DNA of 64,000 nucleotides from Leptotrichia sp. oral taxon 212 (GTDB lineage: Bacteria; Fusobacteriota; Fusobacteriia; Fusobacteriales; Leptotrichiaceae): assembly GCF_001274535.1 (NCBI RefSeq), contig NZ_CP012410.1:372001-436000 (forward strand). Direction: 5' to 3'. The position numbers were made by a program, and so were the translations under genes. This document shows, one piece after another, positions 44,822-53,925 of the stretch. The notes under the pieces are model-generated. The model saw nothing but the letters and a program-made list of their open reading frames with translations, did not search any database and was not told where the DNA came from. How positions within the stretch are numbered: the first letter of the stretch is position 1; every line of letters begins with the position of its first letter.

Positions 44822-45418
44822 ATGTTGCTGACGAAAAGACAAAATGAGATATTAATTATGATTAAAGAAAAATCACCTATTTCTGGGGATGAAATAGCGA
44901 AAAGACTTTCAGTTACAAAATCTGCACTGAGAACAGATTTTTCAATATTGACAGGGTTGAAATTAATAACTTCGAAGCCAAACAGAGGATATATTTATAA
45001 TGGATGTACAACAAATGTGGTGAAAGATTTTATGAGCCCACAAAATTCAATTGATATAAAAACAAGTGTCTATGATGCAATTATTCATCTTTTCAATTAT
45101 GATCTGGGAACTTTGGTTGTAGTTGAAGACGGTAAGCTTGTTGGAATTATATCAAGAAAGGATTTGCTGAAATCAGTTTTAAATGGAAAAAATATGGAGA
45201 AAATTCCTGTCAGCATGATTATGACAAGAATGCCGAACATAGTTTACTGTTTTGAGGAAGACAGCGTACTTGAAGCAATAGAAAAAATTATAAGGCATGA
45301 AATTGATTCATTGCCTGTACTGAGGCAGGAAAATGGAAAATTAACTCTTGTTGGCAGATTTACAAAAACCAATGCTATAAAATTGTACTATCAGGAACTT
45401 AAAAATAAAAATATTTAG
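44822..45418 (+). CDS. HTH-CBS transcriptional regulator, CcpN-like
   Basis: 198 residues. An N-terminal helix-turn-helix (LTKRQNEILIMIKEKSPISGDEIAKRLSVTKSALRTDFSILTGLKLI, about 3-50) is followed by two CBS domains (about 70-195). The layout is that of Bacillus CcpN, which represses gluconeogenic genes and senses nucleotide ratio through its CBS pair. AAGGAG at 44809-44814 sits 7 nt before ATG 44822, so this start is preferred over the upstream ATG at 44795. It is transcribed into ppdK 12 bp later. Firmicutes ccpN neighbours a PPDK regulatory protein, so the linkage to pyruvate-PEP metabolism is the same theme. Confidence 0.82.
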   Translation: MLLTKRQNEILIMIKEKSPISGDEIAKRLSVTKSALRTDFSILTGLKLITSKPNRGYIYNGCTTNVVKDFMSPQNSIDIKTSVYDAIIHLFNYDLGTLVVVEDGKLVGIISRKDLLKSVLNGKNMEKIPVSMIMTRMPNIVYCFEEDSVLEAIEKIIRHEIDSLPVLRQENGKLTLVGRFTKTNAIKLYYQELKNKNI

Positions 45419-45430
45419 GAGGAGAGAACA

Positions 45431-47989
45431 ATGAAGCAGGTTTACGAGTTTAAGGAAGGCGGAAAAGAAATGATTCCAATATTAGGAGGAAAGGGAGGAA
45501 ATCTGTCTGAGATGGTGAAGATAGGTCTTCCTATACCTTATGGAATTATAGTTTCCACAACAGCATGCAACCAGTATTTTAAAGACGGAGAAAAACTTTC
45601 CGAGTCATTGAAGAAAGAAATTTTAAAAAACATTCAAATTTTAGAAAATGCAACAGGAAAAAAAATACAGTCTGAAAATCCTTTGCTGGTATCAGTAAGA
45701 TCAGGGGCGCCAGTTTCAATGCCTGGAATGATGGATACAATACTGAATCTGGGATTTAATGATTATGTTGCACAGAAAATGCTTGATATAACAGGTGACG
45801 AAGAATTTGTATACTCTTCCTATCTTAGATTTGTTCAGATGTTTTCTGAAATAACTGAGGGAATTGACAGAAAAAGATTTACGGAACTGAAGTCTGATAA
45901 TTATAAGGATCAGATAAATGAAGGAAAACAGATATATAAGAATGAATGCGGGAAAGAGTTTCCTGAAAATTTTAAAGAACAGATTTTTTATGCAGTTAAA
46001 GCCATCTTTGACTCGTGGAATAACGACAGGGCAATATTATACAGAAAATTAAATAATATAGATAATAATATGGGAACAGCTGTCATCATTCAGGAAATGG
46101 TGTTCGGAAACCTTAATGAGAAATCAGGAACAGGGGTACTATTTACAAGAAATCCTTCCACAGGGGAAGATAAAATTTTTGGAGAAGTTCTGCTCAATGC
46201 ACAGGGAGAAGATATCGTTGCAGGAATAAGAACACCTGATGATATAAACCTCTTAAAAACAACTATGCCTGTTATATATGATGAACTTGTCAAGACGACT
46301 AAAAAACTGGAAAAGCATAATAAGGATATGCAGGATATTGAATTTACAATTGAAAATTCCAAACTGTTTATTCTGCAGACAAGAAATGGAAAAAGAACAC
46401 CGGAAGCTTCCCTGAAAATTGCAATGGACATGGTAGAAGAAAATATTCTTACAAAGGAAGAAGCTATCCTGAAAGTTGAGCCTTCTTCAATAAATAAGCT
46501 GCTGACAGGAGATTTTGATGAAAAATCACTGAAGGAAGCGGTTTTTCTGACAAAAGGGCTTGCGGCATCATCAGGAGTGGCAGTAGGTCGTATAATGTTT
46601 GATTCAAAAAGAGTAAAAATAAGAGAAAAAACTATACTTATAAGGGAGGAAACTTCACCTGAAGACCTTCAGGGGATGGCACTTGCCCAGGGAATAGTGA
46701 CATTAAAAGGTGGAGCGACTTCACATGGTGCAGTGGTTGCCAGAGGAATGGGAAAATGCTGTGTAACAGGATGCTCAGAGATAAAAATAGATGAGATAAA
46801 AAGAACGATGACAGTGGGGGAACATGTACTGAAGGAAGGGGATTTCATATCTGTCAGCGGACATACCGGGGAAATATTCCTAGGAAAAATACCGTTAAAG
46901 GAAAACAGTTTTTCTGATGAACTGAAGGAATTTATATTATGGGCGGCAGATATGAAAAGAATGGAAGTCAGAATGAATGCTGACACACCTGAAGATGCAA
47001 TGCAGGGGAAATTATTCGGAGCGACAGGAATAGGGCTCTGCAGAACAGAACATATGTTCTTTAAACATGATAAAATATGGGCAATAAGAGATTTTATACT
47101 TAGTGACAGAGGAGAAGAAAAGAAGAAGTCACTTGAGAAATTATTTGAACTTCAGAAGAAGGATTTTCTGGAAATATTTGAAATACTTGATGGTAGTGAA
47201 GTGAATATAAGACTGCTTGATCCGCCTGTACATGAGTTCCTCCCAAAAACAAAGGAAGACAGGGAAAAAATGGCAGAAATTCTTGAAAAGCCTGTGGAAG
47301 AAATAGAAATAAGAATACGTAAATTAAAAGATGAAAATCCAATGCTTGGACATAGAGGGTGCAGACTGGGAGTAAGTTATCCTGAGCTTTACAGAATGCA
47401 GGGAAAAGCTATAATGGAAGCTGCCTATGAATGTTCAAAGAAAGGGATAAAAGTTCTTCCTGAAATAATGATACCATTTATAATGGAGGCAAAGGAACTG
47501 GCTTATCTTAAAAAAGAGATAGAAGAGGAAATCAAAAATCTGTTTGAAGAAATAGGAGGAAAAGTAGAATATAAGTTGGGAACAATGATAGAAATACCGA
47601 GAGCGTGCCTGCTTGCTGATGAAATAGCCGAACATGCGGATTTCTTCTCATTCGGTACAAATGACCTGACTCAGATGTCAATGGGACTTTCAAGGGATGA
47701 TTCGGTAAAATTCCTGGATGACTACAGGGAAAAAGGAATATGGGAAGGAGAACCTTTCTATTCCATAGATACAAAATCAGTTACTAAACTTGTTGAAATT
47801 GCCTTAAAAAATGCAAAACCTGTTAAGCCTGATTTAAAAATAGGAGTATGCGGTGAACACGGTGGAGATCCTAAGAGTATAGAATTTTTCGAAAATAATA
47901 ATTTTAACTATATAAGCTGTTCTCCGTTCAGAATACCTACAGCAATACTTGCTGCGGCACAGGCTTATTTGAGAAAAGAAAAAAAATAG
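45431..47989 (+). CDS. ppdK: Pyruvate, phosphate dikinase
   Basis: 852 residues, slightly short of the usual ~875. Interconverts pyruvate + ATP + Pi with PEP + AMP + PPi. ATP-grasp N-terminal domain (GGKGGNLSEM, SVRSGAPVSMPGMMDT), the swivelling phosphohistidine domain with GGATSHGAVVARGMGKCC (catalytic His about 432), then the PEP/pyruvate barrel with GATGIGLCRTEHMF, LGTMIEIPRACL, FFSFGTNDLTQM and the catalytic Cys in GVCGEHGGDP near residue 807. GGAGGAG precedes the ATG. Probably controlled by the CcpN-like protein encoded just upstream. Confidence 0.97.
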   Translation: MKQVYEFKEGGKEMIPILGGKGGNLSEMVKIGLPIPYGIIVSTTACNQYFKDGEKLSESLKKEILKNIQILENATGKKIQSENPLLVSVRSGAPVSMPGMMDTILNLGFNDYVAQKMLDITGDEEFVYSSYLRFVQMFSEITEGIDRKRFTELKSDNYKDQINEGKQIYKNECGKEFPENFKEQIFYAVKAIFDSWNNDRAILYRKLNNIDNNMGTAVIIQEMVFGNLNEKSGTGVLFTRNPSTGEDKIFGEVLLNAQGEDIVAGIRTPDDINLLKTTMPVIYDELVKTTKKLEKHNKDMQDIEFTIENSKLFILQTRNGKRTPEASLKIAMDMVEENILTKEEAILKVEPSSINKLLTGDFDEKSLKEAVFLTKGLAASSGVAVGRIMFDSKRVKIREKTILIREETSPEDLQGMALAQGIVTLKGGATSHGAVVARGMGKCCVTGCSEIKIDEIKRTMTVGEHVLKEGDFISVSGHTGEIFLGKIPLKENSFSDELKEFILWAADMKRMEVRMNADTPEDAMQGKLFGATGIGLCRTEHMFFKHDKIWAIRDFILSDRGEEKKKSLEKLFELQKKDFLEIFEILDGSEVNIRLLDPPVHEFLPKTKEDREKMAEILEKPVEEIEIRIRKLKDENPMLGHRGCRLGVSYPELYRMQGKAIMEAAYECSKKGIKVLPEIMIPFIMEAKELAYLKKEIEEEIKNLFEEIGGKVEYKLGTMIEIPRACLLADEIAEHADFFSFGTNDLTQMSMGLSRDDSVKFLDDYREKGIWEGEPFYSIDTKSVTKLVEIALKNAKPVKPDLKIGVCGEHGGDPKSIEFFENNNFNYISCSPFRIPTAILAAAQAYLRKEKK

Positions 47990-48016
47990 AACAGCTGTTA
48001 TAATTTTACTTGACTG

Positions 48017-48090
48017 AAAGGACTGCATGTATTAAAATAACAATGTATATTTTTATATGTTGGAAATTTTGTTATGCGCAGTTCTTTTAA
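48017..48090 (+). terminator. Probable terminator after ppdK
   Basis: AAAGGACTGC (48017-48026) pairs with GCAGTTCTTT (48078-48087) through one G-U pair, with a long A/T loop and a short T run. Confidence 0.5.
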
Positions 48091-48147
48091 TTTATATACA
48101 AAAAACAGGCAGAAATACTAATATAAATTTTATTTCAGGAGGTAAAA

Positions 48148-48963
48148 ATGAATAATAATGGGAATATTGACAACTCAAGAGTAAAAAAGGTTATAGAACC
48201 TAAATTTCAGCATAAGTATATATCTATAATTCTTCCAGCAGTCTTTTTCATAGTTTTTGCTCCATTTATTTGGATGCTGGTTACAACTCTTTTTGATGCT
48301 GAAAATACAAGTGCAAATAAATCGGCACTAGTGATAGTTCTGTTAGTAGTACTGGGAATTCTGGCAGGAATAGGATTTTTAGGAAAATGGATTGGAAAAA
48401 GGCTTATAAAAGTTTATCTTTATGATAAGGGATTTCAGACAAATAAGGATAATCAGGAATATTATTATAAAAATCTGGAATATTTTTATATCCCTGGAGT
48501 GAAAAAAAATACTTTTTCAGCAATTCTTTATGGAAATGCAGGGTCAGAATGGAAATTTATACCTGGAGCAGTATTTCATAAAAATGCTCTTTACCCATGG
48601 CAGGATGATTATATTAAAAATGTATTTTCTGATGCTGTTGCCAATATAGAAAATGGAGGAAAGGAAGAATTCCATTTAAGAAATATAAAGGAACTCCAGA
48701 AAGATGCTGTTTCAGGAGTAAGTAAAAGAAGAGTGAAAAAAATAGGAGAGAGTCTTTCTGAGCTTGAAAAAATAACAATAACTAAGGATTATATTGCTTT
48801 TGCAAATGAAATATATAACTGGGAAAATCATAAAGTTGAGGTTACTCCGCTTGCTATAAAAATATCAGATTTAGGTGGAAAAGTAATAGTAAATTACGGT
48901 AAATTTGCCGCTTCAAAGCTTGATCTTCTTTCAGCTCTGATTAGTAAACTGAATAGAAATTAA
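48148..48963 (+). CDS. Membrane protein of unknown function with two N-terminal helices
   Basis: 271 residues, no recognised family. Two hydrophobic helices (about 27-48 and 61-82) are followed by a cytosolic region starting YLYDKGFQTNKDNQEYYYKNLEYF that resembles the beta-strand opening of bacterial PH-like domains. A lysine/arginine-rich helical stretch comes next (KRRVKKIGESLSELEKI). AGGAGG lies 6 nt before the ATG. It is monocistronic between terminators. The helix-pair plus PH-like layout recurs in the gene at 54890, but the sequences are not obviously related. Confidence 0.6.
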   Translation: MNNNGNIDNSRVKKVIEPKFQHKYISIILPAVFFIVFAPFIWMLVTTLFDAENTSANKSALVIVLLVVLGILAGIGFLGKWIGKRLIKVYLYDKGFQTNKDNQEYYYKNLEYFYIPGVKKNTFSAILYGNAGSEWKFIPGAVFHKNALYPWQDDYIKNVFSDAVANIENGGKEEFHLRNIKELQKDAVSGVSKRRVKKIGESLSELEKITITKDYIAFANEIYNWENHKVEVTPLAIKISDLGGKVIVNYGKFAASKLDLLSALISKLNRN

Positions 48964-48987
48964 TTTTTATAATAAATATATTGTATA

Positions 48988-49086
48988 AAAAAATAAGGAA
49001 TTATCTGTAAAAAATGTACGGTATTTTGTATTTGGGAATCATTATATAAATACAGTACAGAAACAGCTTTCAGTTCCTTATTTTTT
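48988..49086 (+). terminator. Long-looped terminator after the membrane protein gene
   Basis: A perfect 13-bp stem (48988-49000 with 49074-49086; AAATAAGGAA / TTCCTTATTT) encloses 73 nt that contain a smaller TGTATTT/AAATACA hairpin. A T run is part of the right arm. Confidence 0.65.
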
Positions 49087-49156
49087 ATTGGGAAATTAAA
49101 TTGATTTTATCAATAATGAAAATAAATATAAAATCATATATAAACTTTAAATTAAA

Positions 49157-49189
49157 AAAGTAAGTTTACTTTTTTAATAAACTTACTTT
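49157..49189 (-). terminator. Terminator of rpmB
   Basis: A perfect 12-bp stem AAAGTAAGTTTA / TAAACTTACTTT (49157-49168 with 49178-49189) with a 9-nt loop, followed on the minus strand by a U run. The stem overlaps the rpmB stop codon. Confidence 0.75.
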
Positions 49190-49446
49190 ACAGAAAACAG
49201 TGCTTTTGCTATTTTTGGACTTAAATTTTCTTTATTTTCCAATAATATTTTTCTAACCTGATCAACATTTTTTCCTTTTAATGTTTTCATAGCTTTAGTA
49301 CAAACTCTTACCTTTAATTCAGAACCGTTAACATTCAATGTCATAACTTGAAGGTTTGGTCTCCATATTCTTTTAGTAGATTTATGAGAGTGGCTCACCA
49401 TGTTTCCGTGTCCTGTACTTTTTCCGAAAACTTCACATCTTTGCAT
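49183..49446 (-). CDS. rpmB: 50S ribosomal protein L28
   Basis: 87 residues. It has the L28 pattern: C-EVFGKSTGHGNMVSHSHKSTKRIWRPNLQ at the N-terminus, a KVRVCTKAMKTL middle and a basic helical C-terminus. Of the zinc-ribbon cysteines seen in some L28 proteins, only C4 is present at the N-terminus (FGK where others have CGK). The extra C-terminal length over the ~63-78-residue norm is modest. Single gene with its own terminator; AGGAGG-like AGGAGGGAACAT precedes the ATG. Confidence 0.95.
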   Translation of the reverse strand: MQRCEVFGKSTGHGNMVSHSHKSTKRIWRPNLQVMTLNVNGSELKVRVCTKAMKTLKGKNVDQVRKILLENKENLSPKIAKALFSVK

Positions 49447-49538
49447 AAATGTTCCCTCCTTTACACATATCGAAATTCATTTTATCATATTTTCTAAATT
49501 ATTACAAGTTTTTTTCGTTCATTTTCTGACTGATGCTT

Positions 49539-52337
49539 TTATCCGCTGTTACGTAGTCCAGTTGCAAGTCCGTTTATGGATATATGTATAGCTTTTTTCA
49601 GTTCATCGGATTCATCACCTTTTCTTAATCTTTTCAGAAGTTCTATCTGAAGATAGTTCATGGAATCAAAGTAGGCAAGACGGTTTCTAAGACTGCTTGC
49701 AAGCTCAGGGTTATCAGCCAGCAGGACATCATTTCCAGTGATTTTTTTCAGGATATCTACAGTCAGTTGCCATTCCCTTACAATTTTTTCAAAAATTTCC
49801 TGTGCAGTTTTCTGGTCACTTGCAAGTTTTACATATTCTGAAGCAATTGTTAAGTCAGATTTTGATAAAACCATGTCTACATTTGAAATAGCCGATCTGA
49901 AGAAAGGCCATTCCTTGTACATATTCTGAAGAACAAAAAGATTGTTTTCATCCTCTTCTATCCATTTTGTAAAGGCTGAACCGACACCGTACCATCCTGG
50001 GAGCATTATACGAGCCTGTGACCATGAAAATACCCATGGTATGGCTCTTAAGCTTTCCAGTGTCTGGTTTTTCTTACGTGAAGAAGGTCTGGAACCTATG
50101 TTTAAGCCTGCGATGGCATTAATAGGTGTCACTTCAAAGAAAAAGTTTGAAAACCCTTCTGTGTTATAAACTAAATCACGGTATGCATCATAACTGAAAT
50201 CAGAAATTTTTGAAATAATATTTTCATATTTTTCCCAGTTTGCATCTTCTTCTGTTAATGCACTGGATTCTAAAGCCGCTGAAACAAGAGCTTCAAGATT
50301 TTTAAATCCTAAATCAGGATTTCCGTATTTTGCACCGATAACTTCTCCCTGTTCTGTAAGACGTATAGTTCCGGCAGTACTTCCTTCAGGCTGTGCAAGA
50401 ATGGCTTCGTAGCTTGGTCCTCCTCCACGACCGACAGTTCCTCCTCTGCCATGGAAGAATGAAATCTGAACGTTAAATTTTTTTCCTATTTTTGTCAGTT
50501 CTTTCTGTGCCTTATACAATGACCAGCTTGAACTCAGATATCCTCCGTCTTTGTTACTGTCTGAATATCCAAGCATTACTTCCTGTTTTCTTCCCCTTTT
50601 TGCCATCCATTTTTCAACTAGCGGAAGCGAGAACCATTTTGTAAGTATTTCAGGTGCGGCTTCAAGATCTTCCACCGTTTCAAACAATGGTACAATCTGA
50701 AGGTCACAGAATTCATTTCCTTTATTTCCTTTTGCCAGATTAGCTTCCTTTAGTAAAATTGCTACTTCCAGCATATCTGAAACACTTGTTGCATGAGAAA
50801 TAAGATTCTTTTCAACAATTTTATTTCCAAATCTTTTTCTCAGTGACTTAACTTTTCTAAATATTGCAAGTTCTCCTGAAAGCAGTTCGCTCTGAGGAAT
50901 TGTTTCATCACTTAAAATACGTGGATCATGTTCCAGCTCCCTAAGTAATATTTCGCAACGTGCTTCTTCTGAAAGGCTCAGGTAGTCGTCCAGAATATTT
51001 GCACTTTTCAGTAATTCGGCCACACAGATTTCGTGTACTCCTGAATCCTGTCTCAAATCAATTGTTGCAAGATGGAATCCAAATATTTTAGTTGCACTTA
51101 TAAGATTCTGGAGATTACCTTTTACTAAAAATTCAGCATTGTTCTTAATAAGTGAATCAGCTATTATTTCTAAGTCCTTAGTGAATTCTTCCGAATTGCT
51201 GTAAGGATTGTCAGGTACATTTTTTCTTTTTGGTGGCAGAACTTCTTTATTTTCACATAAACTGTAAGCTGTAGCCAGAAGTCTGTCGTTTATTGCAGTC
51301 AGTGCACATCTGTATGGTTCATTTACACGGTGCGGGGAAACTTCTCCTGCCATATCTGAAAGATTTTTGAGGCCTTCTGATATATCTACCATGACATTTG
51401 AGATGGATAAATCACGATATATAAGCGAGACTTCATCAAGATAATACTGAAAAAGTCTAAGAGCCTGAGCCTGAGCCGATGTTTCAAGAGTATTTACAGT
51501 AACATAAGGATTTCCGTCACGGTCTCCTCCAATCCACATTCCCATAGTAAGCGGAATAAGATTTTCAGCAGTTTCCTGATTTTCACCAAGTTTTTTAGAA
51601 ATTTCCTGAAATTTATTTGTTAAATTTGGAATTTCGTTAAAGAAAGTTATATTGTAGTATCCCAGTACATTACTTATTTCATCAACAACTCTCAGCTTTG
51701 AAGTTCTTAACATGGAAGTCTGCCATAAAATCTGTACACCCCTATTTAAATCATCTATCCACTGCATTTCATCAATCTGATGATTTTTCACACTTTCGTG
51801 CAGATCAAGTATATCTGTTATTTTTCTTATGAGGTCAAGAATACTTTTTCTTTGAACCTGTGTAGGGTGTGCTGTCAATACTGGAACAACATTTACTCTT
51901 TTCATTGCATTTAGTATTTTTTCGCTGCTTATTCCTTTTTTCTTTAAGTTTTTCAATGATTTTTCCAATGTACCTATCTGAATTTTATTGGAAAATTTTG
52001 CATTTCTATGCTGATGTGTCTGGTACACATCTTCAGCAATATTTGCCAGAACTGAAAAATAACTGAAACCTCTGATTACACGCAGGATATCCTGATTGCT
52101 CAGCTGGCTGCAGAATGAAGATAAATTTTTACGGCTTTCCTGATTTTTTGTTTTATAGTACTGGATGGAAGCCTCTCTCAGACTTTCAGTAACCTGATAA
52201 ATATGTAATCCTGCATAAGTAAAGATAGATTCCCCCAGAAGTGTACCGAAAAGCCTGTTATGTTCAAGAAGATTCTGCTGCTGTTCATCAAGCTTTACAG
52301 TAGGTAAGGGAGTAACAGGTAAATTTTTTAAATCCAT
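49539..52337 (-). CDS. ppc: Phosphoenolpyruvate carboxylase
   Basis: 932 residues, normal for bacterial PEPC. Carboxylates PEP with bicarbonate to oxaloacetate. Family motifs are in order: VLTAHPTQVQRKS (catalytic His), GGDRDGNPYVT, LATIDLRQDSG, MLGYSDSNKDGGYLSS, FFHGRGGTVGRGGGPSYEAI (catalytic His and mobile loop), RLTEQGEVI, GSRPSSRK and the C-terminal NGLATGLRNSG (canonical NGIAAGMRNTG). It supplies oxaloacetate for anaerobic C4 acids and aspartate, and with PPDK defines PEP-node flux here. Confidence 0.97.
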   Translation of the reverse strand: MDLKNLPVTPLPTVKLDEQQQNLLEHNRLFGTLLGESIFTYAGLHIYQVTESLREASIQYYKTKNQESRKNLSSFCSQLSNQDILRVIRGFSYFSVLANIAEDVYQTHQHRNAKFSNKIQIGTLEKSLKNLKKKGISSEKILNAMKRVNVVPVLTAHPTQVQRKSILDLIRKITDILDLHESVKNHQIDEMQWIDDLNRGVQILWQTSMLRTSKLRVVDEISNVLGYYNITFFNEIPNLTNKFQEISKKLGENQETAENLIPLTMGMWIGGDRDGNPYVTVNTLETSAQAQALRLFQYYLDEVSLIYRDLSISNVMVDISEGLKNLSDMAGEVSPHRVNEPYRCALTAINDRLLATAYSLCENKEVLPPKRKNVPDNPYSNSEEFTKDLEIIADSLIKNNAEFLVKGNLQNLISATKIFGFHLATIDLRQDSGVHEICVAELLKSANILDDYLSLSEEARCEILLRELEHDPRILSDETIPQSELLSGELAIFRKVKSLRKRFGNKIVEKNLISHATSVSDMLEVAILLKEANLAKGNKGNEFCDLQIVPLFETVEDLEAAPEILTKWFSLPLVEKWMAKRGRKQEVMLGYSDSNKDGGYLSSSWSLYKAQKELTKIGKKFNVQISFFHGRGGTVGRGGGPSYEAILAQPEGSTAGTIRLTEQGEVIGAKYGNPDLGFKNLEALVSAALESSALTEEDANWEKYENIISKISDFSYDAYRDLVYNTEGFSNFFFEVTPINAIAGLNIGSRPSSRKKNQTLESLRAIPWVFSWSQARIMLPGWYGVGSAFTKWIEEDENNLFVLQNMYKEWPFFRSAISNVDMVLSKSDLTIASEYVKLASDQKTAQEIFEKIVREWQLTVDILKKITGNDVLLADNPELASSLRNRLAYFDSMNYLQIELLKRLRKGDESDELKKAIHISINGLATGLRNSG

Positions 52338-52407
52338 GTAATGATACCACCTTTTTATTTAATTTATATATTCTTTAAATTTTATACTTAATATTCAAAC
52401 GTTATAA

Positions 52408-52436
52408 ATTATATCATAAAATGAACTTTATTTAAA
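52408..52436 (-). promoter_or_regulatory. Promoter of ppc
   Basis: On the minus strand TTTAAA (52431-52436), 17 bp, then a perfect TATAAT (52408-52413) with an extended TG. The leader is about 65 nt. Confidence 0.55.
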
Positions 52437-52539
52437 CGAAAACGAAAATATAAGTTTTATATAGGGTTAATAAACGGCATTAATTTTTTGGCAAAGAGAA
52501 AACAAATGGAAAATATTAAAAAAATAGGATATAGTTTGA

Positions 52540-52569
52540 TTGAAATAATTGTTAATAATAATTTAAAAT
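52540..52569 (+). promoter_or_regulatory. Candidate promoter of the envelope-protein cluster
   Basis: TTGAAA (52540-52545), 18 bp, then TAAAAT (52564-52569). It is very close to the start at 52587, so the leader would be short or nearly absent. Confidence 0.35.
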
Positions 52570-52586
52570 AAATAGGGGTGATTCTA

Positions 52587-53552
52587 ATGAAAAAATTATT
52601 ATTGATATTTTGCATAATATTTCTATCATTGACAGGAATATTAAAAATTCAAAAATTTTTACAAAAACAGTATTTTCTTTCAAAGTTAAAAGGGAAATAT
52701 TTTATCATGATAGCAGACGAAAAAATTAAAGATACTGATAAAAGAAAAAATAAAATAATGAGTTATGATGGAAAAGAGAAAATAGGTTATGCAAATACAG
52801 AAAAAATAGAGTCAATTTTATCATATGAAGATGAAAAAATCTTTTATTATAAAGAATTTGGTACTTCAGAAAGAGAAATTGTTGAATATGATTTGAAAAA
52901 TCAAAAAATAATTAATAGTTTTCCTTTTCCTAATACTGATTATAGCTTAAAAAATATGATTAAAGTAGATGATAATCTATATTTTACAAATTATTATTAC
53001 TATGAAGGAAGTGAAATAGAGAATAAGTTATATGAATACAATTTAAAAACTAAAAATATAAGAAAAATATTAGACTATAATGGAGAAGGATTACCTTTAA
53101 TAACGAAAGAAAAAATATATTATTCTAAAGACAGTAAAATATATATTTTTGATAAAAATACAAAAGAAATAAAATATTTATGCGAAGGAATAAAACCTTT
53201 TGCTTATGATAATGGTTATCTCTATTATATGGATACTCAAAATAATTTAATTAAAATATCAGAAAAAAATAATCAAAAAGAAAAACTTTACACTCTTGAA
53301 AGCAATGTGAAAATAGGAGGGAACCCAGAAAAAATAACTGATGATTTATATTTATTTATAAAACTGGTTCCTAAATTTATAAAAGTTGAATTTGATGTAG
53401 ATGACACAGAGCTGGAATTGGTTGATATAAAGAAAAATAAGAAAATAAATTTAAAAGATTTATATTATAGAAATAAGTTTTTTGAAAAAGAACAAATAGA
53501 AGAAAATATACTTTTTACTAATTCAACTTTTATGTTCGTTGATAAAAAATAA
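52587..53552 (+). CDS. Membrane-anchored propeller-like protein, copy A
   Basis: 321 residues. An N-terminal hydrophobic anchor (about 3-20) is followed by a beta-strand-rich body with repeated units around 'IYYSKDSKIYIFDKNT' and 'YLYYMDTQNNLIKIS', which look like blades of a small beta-propeller (DUF5050-like style). The start is ATG 52587 because AGGGGTG sits 7 nt before it; an in-frame GTG lies 9 bp upstream. It is clearly paralogous to the gene at 53889: same length (321), same anchor-KGKYFI junction, shared LYEYNLKTKNI.KIL...GEGLP motif and FMFVDK end. The function is unknown, probably envelope-facing. Confidence 0.7.
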   Translation: MKKLLLIFCIIFLSLTGILKIQKFLQKQYFLSKLKGKYFIMIADEKIKDTDKRKNKIMSYDGKEKIGYANTEKIESILSYEDEKIFYYKEFGTSEREIVEYDLKNQKIINSFPFPNTDYSLKNMIKVDDNLYFTNYYYYEGSEIENKLYEYNLKTKNIRKILDYNGEGLPLITKEKIYYSKDSKIYIFDKNTKEIKYLCEGIKPFAYDNGYLYYMDTQNNLIKISEKNNQKEKLYTLESNVKIGGNPEKITDDLYLFIKLVPKFIKVEFDVDDTELELVDIKKNKKINLKDLYYRNKFFEKEQIEENILFTNSTFMFVDKK

Positions 53553-53568
53553 GTAATCTAACAATTAA

Positions 53569-53925
53569 ATGTTAACTGTAAGCGAGGTTTTAAATCATAT
53601 ACGGAAAAATGAATATGAAAATGCAATATATTTATATTTACCTTTTTTAATAATATTAGTATTGACATTACTTTTTGTATACTATGATGACATAAGAATG
53701 ATTGTTTTTGGTTTAAAAGCAGTTAAACCTGATGTATGGATTAAAGAAATTATAGATTATACTATAGTAAAAAAGATGAAATATAATATTGTATTCTTTT
53801 TAGAGTTTTATATACCTTTAAAATACTGGAAAGTAAAGAGAAAGAATGAAATATCATCAAAAAATCAGAAATGGTGTTATGAGATAAGATGTCAGATGAA
53901 AAAAATCTACGATTATTGTGCTTAG
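53569..53925 (+). CDS. Small membrane protein of unknown function
   Basis: 118 residues with one strong hydrophobic helix (about 22-39) followed by a basic cytosolic tail (YWKVKRKNEISSKNQKW). No family was recognised and no Shine-Dalgarno precedes the ATG, so the start is uncertain. The last 37 bp overlap the start of paralogue copy B in another frame; such a long overlap suggests the end may be a read-on product of a recent rearrangement. Confidence 0.45.
   Translation: MLTVSEVLNHIRKNEYENAIYLYLPFLIILVLTLLFVYYDDIRMIVFGLKAVKPDVWIKEIIDYTIVKKMKYNIVFFLEFYIPLKYWKVKRKNEISSKNQKWCYEIRCQMKKIYDYCA

Noticed and set aside
52506-52571. 21-codon frame resembling a prepilin N-terminus (GYSLIEIIV)
   Set aside because: It has no Shine-Dalgarno and overlaps the likely promoter of the next gene. 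The similarity is a few hydrophobic residues in A/T-rich DNA, with no pilin genes nearby.
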